DNA of 64,000 bases from CAZDRI01 sp964508055 (lineage in GTDB: Bacteria > Pseudomonadota > Gammaproteobacteria > PS1 > Pseudothioglobaceae): assembly GCA_964508055.1 (NCBI GenBank), contig CAZDRI010000006.1, positions 1-64,000 on the forward strand. Reading direction: 5' to 3'. The position numbers were made by a program, and so were the translations under genes. Shown here one piece after another: positions 7,723 to 15,892 of the stretch. Below the pieces are notes generated by a model, which ran no database searches, was not told the DNA's origin, and worked only from the letters and a program-made list of their open reading frames with translations. Position 1 is the stretch's first letter; each line of letters begins with the position of its first letter.

Positions 7723-9456
7723 TTATAAAATTGCATTTTCTTGCTTGTGCACATTATGCACAGTATTAAAATACGCTTTCATTAATTCTGCTTCACTTAG
7801 CATATTAGTTAGCTTATTATCAGCATCAACTACTGCTATAGCTTCTCCTATAAAATCACGAGATTCAAGCATTGCATCCCAAAGAGTAGTGCTTTCTTTA
7901 AATATTATTTTTGGTATTTTTGTTATTGCAGTTAGTTGTTTTTCTTTATTTTCATATAATTTATGTAAATGTATTATGCCTTTAAAAAAACCATTATCAT
8001 CAATTACAGCAATTTCAGTTTTATCATTTTGGGTTAATTTTATTATTACAGCATCAATTGAATCTTTTATATTAGCAACAACATATTGTCTTTTATCAAA
8101 TTCAGCCAATAAGATTTTTTTTAATAAGGCTTCTTCTCTACCTTGTGATAGGTCAATATTTTTATTTTTAAGTTGCACATCAAATAGGGAGCGCCCAAAT
8201 ATTCTATAAGATAAAAGATTAGCAAAAACTGCTGAAACCATTGCGGCTATAGCTAATTCATAATTTCTAGTAAGTTCAAATACAATTAAAATCATAGTTA
8301 AAGGTGCGCCAATAACCGGACTTGATACTGCTACCATTGCACATATTGCATAAACCACAATTCCAGAATTATCTAAGCCAAAGCTATTATTAATAATTGT
8401 CCAAAAGAATGCTCCAAATAAAGTGCCAATTAATAGCGCTGGACTAAACACTCCACCTGCAAAACCAAATCCTATACATAAAGCAGTTAAAAGTGTTTTT
8501 GCAATAATGATTATTGTTAACTCTTTAATTGTAAAAGCATTTTCAACAGTTGCAAGTTTTAAAGTCTCTTTGCCTATACCTAAAACCTCAGGTAGCCAAA
8601 TAGCAATTATTCCTAATACCATTCCTGCCAGTGCTGGTTTTAAATATTGAGGTAAAGATAAACTATTAGCAATACTTGTTAAATTTAGAATTAAACGCAT
8701 ATAGATAATTGCAATGAGTGAACCAAACATCCCAATAATTGCAAATAATAAGAATTCATAACTAAAACTCACATTTTCAAAATTAATTAAAAACAAGGTT
8801 GGACGGTCTAAAAATATATTAGTTACTATAAACCCAGTAACAGATGCTACAGTAGTAGGAGCAAAAGCCTGCATTGAATAATGTCTTAAAATAACTTCAT
8901 GAGCAAATATAAGTCCACCTATAGGGGCATTAAGAGCTGTAGCTATACAAGCAGCCACCCCGCAAGCAATAGCTATAGTTTGGATATTTTGTATTTTGAA
9001 TTTTAATTTACTAACAACACTTCCTAATAAAGAACCAAGATAAACCATAGGTCCATATTGACCAACTGATGCTCCAACACCTAAAGATAACATTGCAGCA
9101 ATTGTTGAAGTAAACCCACTTTTTACTGCAGGCTCTTTACCTCCAAATTGGGCTATTTTTATAGTATCCATAGGGGTGAGAGGTCGCTTTTCTTTTGTTA
9201 GATAATAAATTATCATTCCAACAATAACTCCACCTATAGTTGGCACTATAATTGTCATAGCATTTAGTAAAAATTGATTATCCTCGTTTTGGCTACGAGA
9301 TTTTTGTGATATTAATAACACATCGTTTAGCCATAAGTAGCCTTCTATAAATCCAATAACACTAAAAGAAGCTATAAGACCTATTGCTACAGCCATAGCA
9401 CTAAGTATGCTTATACGATAAAAAAAATCTGTAATTTTTACTTTTGTATTAATCAA
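7723..9456 (-). CDS. ClC-family chloride channel/transporter with CBS domains
   Basis: Integral membrane ClC protein of 577 aa with a C-terminal pair of CBS domains (about 430-577) that probably sense nucleotides. The GGVFSP motif and the GAPLTMILIVFELT helix identify the family. The gating-glutamate motif of exchangers (GREGP/GKEGP) reads GQYGP at 132-136, so the external Glu is replaced by Tyr. The usual GSGIP filter is also not recognisable: the corresponding stretch is PLTPMD at about 92-97. The protein may therefore be a channel or have unusual anion selectivity. It appears to be a single-gene unit. The family call is secure; ion and mechanism are not. Confidence 0.9.
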   Translation of the reverse strand: MINTKVKITDFFYRISILSAMAVAIGLIASFSVIGFIEGYLWLNDVLLISQKSRSQNEDNQFLLNAMTIIVPTIGGVIVGMIIYYLTKEKRPLTPMDTIKIAQFGGKEPAVKSGFTSTIAAMLSLGVGASVGQYGPMVYLGSLLGSVVSKLKFKIQNIQTIAIACGVAACIATALNAPIGGLIFAHEVILRHYSMQAFAPTTVASVTGFIVTNIFLDRPTLFLINFENVSFSYEFLLFAIIGMFGSLIAIIYMRLILNLTSIANSLSLPQYLKPALAGMVLGIIAIWLPEVLGIGKETLKLATVENAFTIKELTIIIIAKTLLTALCIGFGFAGGVFSPALLIGTLFGAFFWTIINNSFGLDNSGIVVYAICAMVAVSSPVIGAPLTMILIVFELTRNYELAIAAMVSAVFANLLSYRIFGRSLFDVQLKNKNIDLSQGREEALLKKILLAEFDKRQYVVANIKDSIDAVIIKLTQNDKTEIAVIDDNGFFKGIIHLHKLYENKEKQLTAITKIPKIIFKESTTLWDAMLESRDFIGEAIAVVDADNKLTNMLSEAELMKAYFNTVHNVHKQENAIL

Positions 9457-9523
9457 TTAATATTTTAGAGATAGATAATTAAAATCTATCATAGTTTATC
9501 ATTAGATTTAAAGTTATATGTAT

Positions 9524-9550
9524 AAAAAAAGCCCCCACTGGGAGGGCTTT
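9524..9550 (-). terminator. rho-independent terminator downstream of nadA and the S24-domain gene
   Basis: Read on the minus strand, an AAAGCCC / GGGCTTT stem with additional C-G pairs, one bulged base and an ACT-type loop is followed by a run of seven T. It lies 78 bp after the stop codon of the S24-domain gene, so it would end the nadA-S24 transcript before the ClC gene. Confidence 0.8.
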
Positions 9551-9627
9551 AGGTGTCGTATAAAAACGTTGCCTACGAAAAACAAATTTCTTGGTATGAA
9601 AAGCATAACCTAAATGCAAATCATAAC

Positions 9628-9987
9628 TTAAGCTAAAAACTCTAAGTTATTATCATAATAATGTTTTGCTTTTTGCTTTCTTTGTTTTTTTTGCACGATT
9701 ATGCCTTTTATTACAAATTCTTTTTTTATTTCTATAGTAGGATAAATAGGGTTTAATGGTTTTATATATTTTTTATTATCTTGCTCTAGGTATTGGCGAA
9801 AATAAAGTTCATCTTCATATTCAATCACTACAAAAGCTTTATTATGTAATTTAAAGCTGGGGTCAATTATAATAATACAACCATCTTCAAACTCAGGTTC
9901 CATAGAATTACCTAAGTTTTGTAATGCAAAAGGCTCTGAAGAATTAGCACATTGAGTTTCAAATAATTCTTTTGGGTTATCATTCAT
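9628..9987 (-). CDS. stand-alone S24 (LexA/signal-peptidase fold) domain protein
   Basis: A 119-aa protein consisting only of an S24 peptidase-like domain, with no N-terminal DNA-binding region. The nucleophile motif is present as GNSMEP with Ser28. Where LexA-type proteases have the catalytic lysine (VKRL-type motif) this protein has Arg64 in YFRQYL. I recall similar short proteins with FRQY in beta- and gammaproteobacteria, so this may be a family trait rather than damage; self-cleavage activity is doubtful. It follows nadA by 17 bp and is probably co-transcribed, ending at the terminator at 9524-9550. Its role is unknown. Confidence 0.7.
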   Translation of the reverse strand: MNDNPKELFETQCANSSEPFALQNLGNSMEPEFEDGCIIIIDPSFKLHNKAFVVIEYEDELYFRQYLEQDNKKYIKPLNPIYPTIEIKKEFVIKGIIVQKKQRKQKAKHYYDNNLEFLA

Positions 9988-10004
9988 ATTTAAAAAAGTT
10001 CTAT

Positions 10005-10952
10005 TTAGATACTAAAATTTAATAAGCGCTCAATTGATTTTTGGGCTTTGTTAATAATGTCAGTAGCAATTAAAACTTCGTTATTAGCGGTTTTTAATAC
10101 ATTTAGTAGTTTTTCTAAATTATTCATTGCCATCCATTCGCAATGAGCACAACTCTCACAATCAGCAGATATACCCATAGTTGGTGCCTCAATTAAAGTT
10201 TTACTGGGAGCTATTTGTTTCATTTTATGAAAAATACCATTATCAGTTGCAACTATAAATTTTTTTTCTTTGCGGGTTTTCACTGCATCTATTAACTGAG
10301 TAGTAGAACCTACAACATCAGCTAAGGCTATCACTTCTCTTGGTGATTCAGGATGAACTAATATACAAGCATCAGGATTAAGCTTCTGTAAGTTTTGTAA
10401 AGCATCAGCTTTAAATGACTCATGTATTATACAAGAGCCATCCCATAGTAACATATCAGCACCAGTTTGCTTTTGAATATAATCACCAAGATGTTTATCT
10501 GGAGCCCAAAGGATTTTTTTACCTTTTGCTTTTAAATAATTTACAACTTTTAGACCGCTACCAGAAGTTACCATCCAATCAGCACAAGCTTTTACTTCTG
10601 CTGAAGTATTGGCATAAACTACTACCTCTCTATCAGGGTTCTTAGCACAAAATTCACTAAACTTATCAATAGGACAAGATGTGTCTAATGAGCAAGTAGC
10701 ATTTTTATCTATAATTAATACCTTTTTATCAGGAGAAAGAATTTTAGCTGTTTCACCCATAAATTTAACACCTGCTACAACTATTACATCAGCTTTGCTA
10801 TTCTTACCAAACCTAGCCATCTCCAAAGAATCAGATACTATACCTCCAGTTTTATCTGCTAAATCTTGTAAAGTGCCATCAACATAATAATGCGCTATTA
10901 AAATAGCGTTTTGTTTTTTTAATTCTTTTATTATTTTTTCTTCAATATTCAT
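10005..10952 (-). CDS. nadA: quinolinate synthase
   Basis: NadA (315 aa) condenses iminoaspartate with dihydroxyacetone phosphate to quinolinate in de novo NAD synthesis, using a [4Fe-4S] cluster. Diagnostic segments are IAHYYVDGTLQDLAD near the N-terminus, CSLDTSCP (about 86-93), WAPDKHLGDYIQKQTG, HPESP, and CESCAHCEWMAMN with cysteines 265, 268 and 271. Length fits the shorter NadA class. The start ATG at 10952 lies 22 bp after the stop of the upstream MFS gene on the same strand, so these may be one transcript with the following S24 gene. nadB and nadC are not in the window. Confidence 0.97.
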   Translation of the reverse strand: MNIEEKIIKELKKQNAILIAHYYVDGTLQDLADKTGGIVSDSLEMARFGKNSKADVIVVAGVKFMGETAKILSPDKKVLIIDKNATCSLDTSCPIDKFSEFCAKNPDREVVVYANTSAEVKACADWMVTSGSGLKVVNYLKAKGKKILWAPDKHLGDYIQKQTGADMLLWDGSCIIHESFKADALQNLQKLNPDACILVHPESPREVIALADVVGSTTQLIDAVKTRKEKKFIVATDNGIFHKMKQIAPSKTLIEAPTMGISADCESCAHCEWMAMNNLEKLLNVLKTANNEVLIATDIINKAQKSIERLLNFSI

Positions 10953-10974
10953 AAGTATTTATTCTAGCAAAAAA

Positions 10975-12138
10975 TTATTTTTTAGTTAATATTAAAGCAA
11001 TTAAAGCTATTATAAGCATTGGGATAGCTGTAATATTAATAATTTGCCAGCTAAATTTAAAATGGATAATGCCTGCAAGTAAGGAAAATAGCCCTGCACT
11101 TGAAAATACTACAAAGTCATTAAATGCTTGGACTTTGGCTCGTTCTAAATTATGATAAGTAGAGCTAAGTAAAGTGCTGCCACCAACAAACATAAAATTC
11201 CAACTTATACCTAATAAAAACATAGACCACCAAAAATTTAAAAAACTAATGCCTTTTAAATTAATAATAATTGAAATAAATCCAAGCATTACCCCAATAA
11301 AAATAACTTTTCTAACTCCAAGGTAGTTAATAATACTGCCAGTAAATAAAGATGGGGCATACATAGCCATTACATGCCATTGGATGACAAATGAAGTGGA
11401 ACTAAATGAGTGTTTATAATGGTCCATAGCTAAAGGTGATGCTGTCATAATAAATGCCATAACAGCATAGCCAATAGCTGCACTTAATATAGCTAAAATA
11501 AAATTTGGTTGAACTATTATTTTTTTAAGGTTTCTTTCAATATTGTGATTAACATCAACTTCATCTCCTATCATATGTTCTGGTATTTTTAAAAAGCTTA
11601 AAAATATAAAAGAAAGCATATGTAAGATAATAATTGAGCCATAACTATAAGCAAAAGGAGCAGTGGAAATATCTTTAGTATAAGATGCAATATTAGGACC
11701 TATTATTGCTGCAAATACTCCTCCTAAAATCACAAATGCAATTGCCTTACTTTTATGGTTAATATCAACTATATCAGCAGCTAACATACGATAATAATTA
11801 CCAAAACCATTAAACATACCAACAAGCATAATGCCAAGTATAAATATCCAAAAATTAGTTTGATAAATACCTAAAAAAGAGAAAAAACCACCGCTAATAC
11901 CAAGAGAAGTTGCAGTCATAAAGCCTTTTTTTCTACCAAATTTTTGTAATAAAAAAGCTGCTGGTATGCTCATAAACATCCCAGCTAAAAGTAAAACAGC
12001 TAATGGTAAGGCTGCTAAGGCTTTATTAGTAGCTATTTGTAAGCCAACTAATGGTGATGAAGCTACAATCAAAGTGTTACAACTAGTCATCAATGATTGA
12101 CAAATTGATAATAAACTTACTTGTTTTAAATTTTTCAT
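10975..12138 (-). CDS. major facilitator superfamily transporter
   Basis: A 387-aa integral membrane protein with about 12 hydrophobic helices. It shows an MFS loop 2-3 motif (FGRKKGFMTAT near 67-77) and a short charged central loop (HMIGDEVDVNHNIERNLKK, about 193-211) dividing two six-helix halves. The substrate cannot be told from sequence. It lies directly upstream of nadA on the same strand (22 bp), which could hint at a precursor or vitamin transporter, but this is weak evidence. Confidence 0.8.
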   Translation of the reverse strand: MKNLKQVSLLSICQSLMTSCNTLIVASSPLVGLQIATNKALAALPLAVLLLAGMFMSIPAAFLLQKFGRKKGFMTATSLGISGGFFSFLGIYQTNFWIFILGIMLVGMFNGFGNYYRMLAADIVDINHKSKAIAFVILGGVFAAIIGPNIASYTKDISTAPFAYSYGSIIILHMLSFIFLSFLKIPEHMIGDEVDVNHNIERNLKKIIVQPNFILAILSAAIGYAVMAFIMTASPLAMDHYKHSFSSTSFVIQWHVMAMYAPSLFTGSIINYLGVRKVIFIGVMLGFISIIINLKGISFLNFWWSMFLLGISWNFMFVGGSTLLSSTYHNLERAKVQAFNDFVVFSSAGLFSLLAGIIHFKFSWQIINITAIPMLIIALIALILTKK

Positions 12139-12280
12139 AACAGTGATTTTAAAGAATTTTAAGACAGCTAAAAAATTATATTTAGAGTGGGTTTTAAGGA
12201 AAGAGATTTTTATCCTATTCCCTATCCAATGCAGTGATAGTCTTCAATTGGATTTTAAATATGCTTTGTAAATTCAATTT

Positions 12281-12289
12281 TGCTATAAT
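12281..12289 (+). promoter_or_regulatory. extended -10 promoter of the DUF6868 gene
   Basis: TGCTATAAT is an extended -10 element with a perfect TATAAT hexamer at 12284-12289 and no convincing -35. A transcript starting near 12296 would give a 5' leader of about 22 nt before the ATG at 12318. This favours that start over the upstream ATG at 12234. Confidence 0.6.
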
Positions 12290-12317
12290 GAATATTTTGG
12301 ATATTGAGGATTTATTA

Positions 12318-12569
12318 ATGACTACAGAGACTATAGAGTTTTTTACAAGTTTTTTTGGCTGGGCAAGTGTTATTAATATTGCTATTTTATTATGGTGGGC
12401 TTTATTTATGTTTTTTGCAAAAGATTTTGTTTATAAAACCCATACTAAGTGGTTTAAGATTTCTAAAAAAACTTTTAATGCTATTCATTATTCAGGCATA
12501 GCTTTTTATAAACTAACAATTTTTGTATTTAATTTAGTGCCTTATATTGTGCTTAAAATAATGTATTAA
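12318..12569 (+). CDS. small membrane protein, DUF6868-like
   Basis: An 83-aa membrane protein. I choose the ATG at 12318 because GAGG lies 8-9 nt upstream and a promoter maps just before it; an in-frame ATG at 12234 lies upstream of that promoter. There are two hydrophobic segments (about 10-30 and 55-80) separated by a basic loop containing THTKWFKIS, followed by NAIHYSGIAFYK. That pattern matches my memory of DUF6868 proteins. The function is not known. It is a single-gene unit closed by the terminator at 12607-12667. Confidence 0.75.
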   Translation: MTTETIEFFTSFFGWASVINIAILLWWALFMFFAKDFVYKTHTKWFKISKKTFNAIHYSGIAFYKLTIFVFNLVPYIVLKIMY

Positions 12570-12606
12570 ATATATACTTATTATGTTGTATAATTTGCCT
12601 ATACAC

Positions 12607-12667
12607 AATCCAGAGCAGTAAGCAAAACCAAATTAATATGAGTTTTGCCAAACCTCTGGATTTTTTT
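12607..12667 (+). terminator. long-stem terminator with a nested inner hairpin
   Basis: The outer stem AATCCAGAG (12607-12615) pairs with CTCTGGATT (12654-12662) and is followed by a seven-base T-run. Inside it, GCAAAAC (12622-12628) pairs with GTTTTGC (12642-12648). The arrangement is larger than a simple terminator and could be the end of a small RNA. It lies 37 bp after the DUF6868 stop codon. Confidence 0.75.
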
Positions 12668-12792
12668 ATGATATAGCAAAAAATGAGAAATATAGCAATT
12701 TTAGTTGATATTAAAATTAAAATTCTATTGTGCTTATACTTTTTTGAAATGTGTTTTAAGGAATAATGCTCATTAGCGTTTAAATATTAAAA

Positions 12793-13380
12793 TCAAAAAT
12801 CTATAGCTTTTTGAGCTTTTATATTATTATTAAAAGCATGCTTTATATTCCTAACCTCACTTACTGTATCAGCTATTGCTATTAACTTAGCGTTAGCTGC
12901 TCTACCTGTTAATATTAAATGTTGATTTTTAGGCCTATTTAAAATAGTATTGATAACTTCATCTTCATCTAAGTATTTATAATTAAGCATATATGTTATC
13001 TCATCTAAAACTATTAATTTAATCGTATCATCTTGTAATAGCTTTTTTGCTTTTTCCCAAATTTTTTGAGCAGTTATAATATCCTTTTCTTTATTTTGGG
13101 TATCCCAAGTAAAGCCAGTTTTCATAACTATTTTAGTAACTAAAGGCTCATTTTCTAAAAATAAATCTTCTCCAGTTTTTTTCCTGCCTTTGATAAATTG
13201 CACAATGCCAATTTTCATTTTATAACCTAAAGCCCGCATAATCATACCTAAAGCTGAGCTTGTTTTGCCTTTACCATTACCAGTTAGTAATACTATTAAA
13301 TTTTTATTAATATTTGCTTTACTAATACTCTTATCAATATAGCTTTTCTTTTTTTGCATTCTTTTTTTATAATCACTCAT
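12793..13380 (-). CDS. cobO: cob(I)yrinic acid a,c-diamide adenosyltransferase
   Basis: CobA/CobO/BtuR-type corrinoid adenosyltransferase (195 aa from the chosen start), which makes adenosylcobalamin from imported corrinoid and ATP. The P-loop is LTGNGKGKTSSA near residues 33-44, followed by family blocks QFIKGRKKTGE, IVLDEITYMLNY and LILTGRAAN. I place the start at the ATG at 13380, which overlaps the upstream ATPase stop by 8 bp (ATGAGTGA). Longer frames to 13443 would run well into that gene. It is last in the btuB-btuF-btuC-btuD-cobO operon, and translational coupling is likely. The symbol btuR or cobA would be equally valid. Confidence 0.9.
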   Translation of the reverse strand: MSDYKKRMQKKKSYIDKSISKANINKNLIVLLTGNGKGKTSSALGMIMRALGYKMKIGIVQFIKGRKKTGEDLFLENEPLVTKIVMKTGFTWDTQNKEKDIITAQKIWEKAKKLLQDDTIKLIVLDEITYMLNYKYLDEDEVINTILNRPKNQHLILTGRAANAKLIAIADTVSEVRNIKHAFNNNIKAQKAIDF

Positions 13381-14116
13381 AATGAAAATAGCCATTTTTA
13401 TTAATAATTGGATAATTAAATGCCTTAGACAGATTTTTAGCATTAAACACAGTTTCTTTATTGCCTAAAATGTATTGTGAATTATTTAACATAATTAATA
13501 TATGAGTGCAAAATCTATATGCTAAATTTATATCGTGAATTGCCATAATAGTATTATCATTTTTATGGAGTAATGTTAATAATTCAATTTGATGTTTAAT
13601 ATCTAAATGGGTATTAGGCTCATCAAGTAAATAAATACTAGGACTTTGCGTTAGTATAGTTGCTATTTTAAGTTTTTGATACTCACCACCAGATAATTCA
13701 TGTGAGTTTTTATTCTTATAGTTTAATAATCCTACTTGGTTTAATGCATTATTAGTAATATTTATGTCATATTCATTTTCCCATAGCTGATATGTATCTA
13801 AATATGGGTATCTGCCACTTATAGCGAAATCAAAGACTGATAAGCTAAATTCACTATAATTATGTTGGCTTAAAACTCCAATAAACTTAGCTGTTTCTTT
13901 TAAACTATAATTATTTTTCCTCTTATCTTTATAAAAAACATCACCGCTATAGTTATTATATAAATTAGCTAAAGTATTTAAAAGTGTAGTTTTACCAACG
14001 CCATTCTCACCTAAAATAGCCCATTTTTCATTAGTGTTTATTTGCCAATTTAGATTCTTTATAATAGTTTTATTAGCTATTTTTATTGTTAAATTTTTAG
14101 TTTCTAATAATCTCAT
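13373..14116 (-). CDS. btuD: vitamin B12 ABC transporter ATP-binding protein
   Basis: ABC ATPase of 247 aa in the FecE/BtuD group. Walker A GENGVGKTT is at 36-44, signature LSGGE at 141-145, Walker B YLLDEP near 162-167, with a switch histidine in MAIHDINLAYRF. The stop codon region of the permease gene overlaps its start by 4 bp, and its end overlaps the adenosyltransferase start. Position in an operon behind a cobalamin riboswitch, with a TonB receptor and an adenosyltransferase, specifies B12 rather than iron-siderophore transport. Confidence 0.9.
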   Translation of the reverse strand: MRLLETKNLTIKIANKTIIKNLNWQINTNEKWAILGENGVGKTTLLNTLANLYNNYSGDVFYKDKRKNNYSLKETAKFIGVLSQHNYSEFSLSVFDFAISGRYPYLDTYQLWENEYDINITNNALNQVGLLNYKNKNSHELSGGEYQKLKIATILTQSPSIYLLDEPNTHLDIKHQIELLTLLHKNDNTIMAIHDINLAYRFCTHILIMLNNSQYILGNKETVFNAKNLSKAFNYPIINKNGYFHYE

Positions 14117-15072
14117 TTTCTTAATAAGTAAATAAATATAGGCACACCTATCAAGGTGGTAATAACACCTACTGGGAGTTGAGAAGGGCTAAATAAACTC
14201 CTCGCAATACTGTCTGCTATTAGTAAAAATGAGCCTCCAACAAAAGCACTAGCTGGTAATAATAATCTATGGTCAACTATTTTCATAAATCTTAAACTGT
14301 GGGGAATAATAAGACCTACAAACCCAATTACTCCAGCAGAAGTAATTGAAATAGCAGTAGTAAGTGAAGCTAAAACAAACAATATTATCCTTAGTTTAGC
14401 AACATTTATCCCTAGACTCTTAGCTTTATTTTCACCAAGCATTAAGATATTTATTTGTCTTGAATAAATAATAGCAATTATAAGAGTGATAGCTAAAATA
14501 TAAATTGGTATTAAATTTAATTCAACAGCACTTAAATCACCCATCAACCAAAAAACCATAGATTTAAGCTCATTACTATTACTAAAAACTAATAACAACT
14601 TAATGATAGCTGTATATGCCGCTGCTAATACCACACCTGTTAGCAGTAATTTTGTTGGATTATGAGCTTTGTTTTTTATAGAAAAATTAAAAACTAACAT
14701 AATTGATAGTATTGAGCCTATAAAAGCATATGAATTTAACCAAAATGTAGAAAGCCCTAAACTAATAGCACTTAAAGCACCAATAGAAGCACCTCCAGAA
14801 ATGCCAAGAATATATGGTTCTGCTAAAGGGTTCCTTAATAAAACTTGCATCATAACCCCAGCAATAGCTAATAATGCTCCAACACCAAAAGCATTAACAC
14901 TACGATTTAAACGCAAGTTAAAAATATTATTAGTTAAGCTATCAAGCGAATAAAATAAATCAAAATAATTTAGGTTAACACTGCCAAAATTAAGACTTAT
15001 AAAAAAAATAATAACAGCTACTAATACTAAAGCTAAAATTATTTTAATAAAATTATATTTGTTTACGAACAT
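14113..15072 (-). CDS. btuC: vitamin B12 ABC transporter permease
   Basis: FecCD/BtuC-family permease of 319 aa with about 9-10 membrane helices. Family motifs include LRLNRSVNAFGVGALLAIAG near the N-terminus, LAEPYILGISGGASIGA and, near the C-terminus, GVIGFVGLIIPHSLR. It imports corrinoid across the inner membrane with the ATPase encoded next (4-bp overlap). Its start overlaps the substrate-binding protein gene by 20 bp. Assignment to B12 comes from the riboswitch and operon context. Confidence 0.9.
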   Translation of the reverse strand: MFVNKYNFIKIILALVLVAVIIFFISLNFGSVNLNYFDLFYSLDSLTNNIFNLRLNRSVNAFGVGALLAIAGVMMQVLLRNPLAEPYILGISGGASIGALSAISLGLSTFWLNSYAFIGSILSIMLVFNFSIKNKAHNPTKLLLTGVVLAAAYTAIIKLLLVFSNSNELKSMVFWLMGDLSAVELNLIPIYILAITLIIAIIYSRQINILMLGENKAKSLGINVAKLRIILFVLASLTTAISITSAGVIGFVGLIIPHSLRFMKIVDHRLLLPASAFVGGSFLLIADSIARSLFSPSQLPVGVITTLIGVPIFIYLLRK

Positions 15073-15892
15073 AGTCTAATTTTTCACATAACTCTTTGAC
15101 CCCATCTTGCAATCTAGGACCCATCCTAGCCAAAAGTGAATCAGATACAGTGATTATTTTTTTATTAAAATCAGAAAATTTATGCCAAAAACTATGTTTT
15201 AGCTGTGATTCATTCATAATGATAACATCTGGATTTTTAGCTAAAATTAACTCAACATCAATTTGATAAGTTACTTTGGCTAAAGCAGTAAAAATATTAT
15301 TAGCGCCACAAATATTAATAGCTTGGTTTATTATTTGCTTACTACCAATAGTCATTAATGGCTTATGCCATATTTGATAAAAAACAGATACTTTTTGTTT
15401 GTGTTTATATTTATTTTTTAAATTATTAATTTTAGTTAAAAAACCATTTGCCACTTTTTCAGCATTTTTTATATTATTAGTAAGTTTGCCCAATTCCTTT
15501 ATTTCATAAGCAACATCATTAAAAGTCTTAGCATTACTTAGAAAAACCTTAAAACCTAACTTTTGTAATTGTGTTACTTGTTTTTTATTACTACTTTGCC
15601 AAGCAATTATTAAATCAGGTTTTAAAGATATTATTTTCTCCAAATCTAAATTATGAAAATCACCTATTTTAATAATATTCTTAGTAGCATCAGGATAATC
15701 ACTGTAATTATCAATTGCTATTATTTTATTCCCAGCACCAATTGCAAATAATATCTCAGTAATATGTGGGGTTAAACTAATAATATTTTTACCATAAGTA
15801 GCTAAACTTATAAAAAAAATCAAAGAAGTTAGAATAAATTGATTTAGTTTTTTTGTATTAAGTTTTAATTTTTGTTTATTATTAAAAATCAT
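15053..15892 (-). CDS. btuF: periplasmic cobalamin-binding protein
   Basis: BtuF-like class III substrate-binding protein of 279 aa. A hydrophobic export segment lies at about 19-34, followed by the typical opening RIISLTPHITE-type block (here NIISLTPHITEILFAIGAG), then IAIDNYSDYP and LKPDLIIAW. It delivers corrinoid to the BtuC-BtuD transporter. It overlaps the btuB end by 11 bp, so the first residues are uncertain and an internal start nearer the signal segment is possible. The C-terminal GPRLQDGVKEL block is also typical of the family. Confidence 0.85.
   Translation of the reverse strand: MIFNNKQKLKLNTKKLNQFILTSLIFFISLATYGKNIISLTPHITEILFAIGAGNKIIAIDNYSDYPDATKNIIKIGDFHNLDLEKIISLKPDLIIAWQSSNKKQVTQLQKLGFKVFLSNAKTFNDVAYEIKELGKLTNNIKNAEKVANGFLTKINNLKNKYKHKQKVSVFYQIWHKPLMTIGSKQIINQAINICGANNIFTALAKVTYQIDVELILAKNPDVIIMNESQLKHSFWHKFSDFNKKIITVSDSLLARMGPRLQDGVKELCEKLDYVRKQI

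Noticed and set aside
7709..8209. 166-codon plus-strand frame opposite the ClC gene
   Set aside because: It is antisense to the conserved CBS-domain coding region and has no independent support.
12234..12317. N-terminal extension of the DUF6868 gene
   Set aside because: An extended -10 promoter and a good ribosome site lie within this stretch and favour the ATG at 12318.
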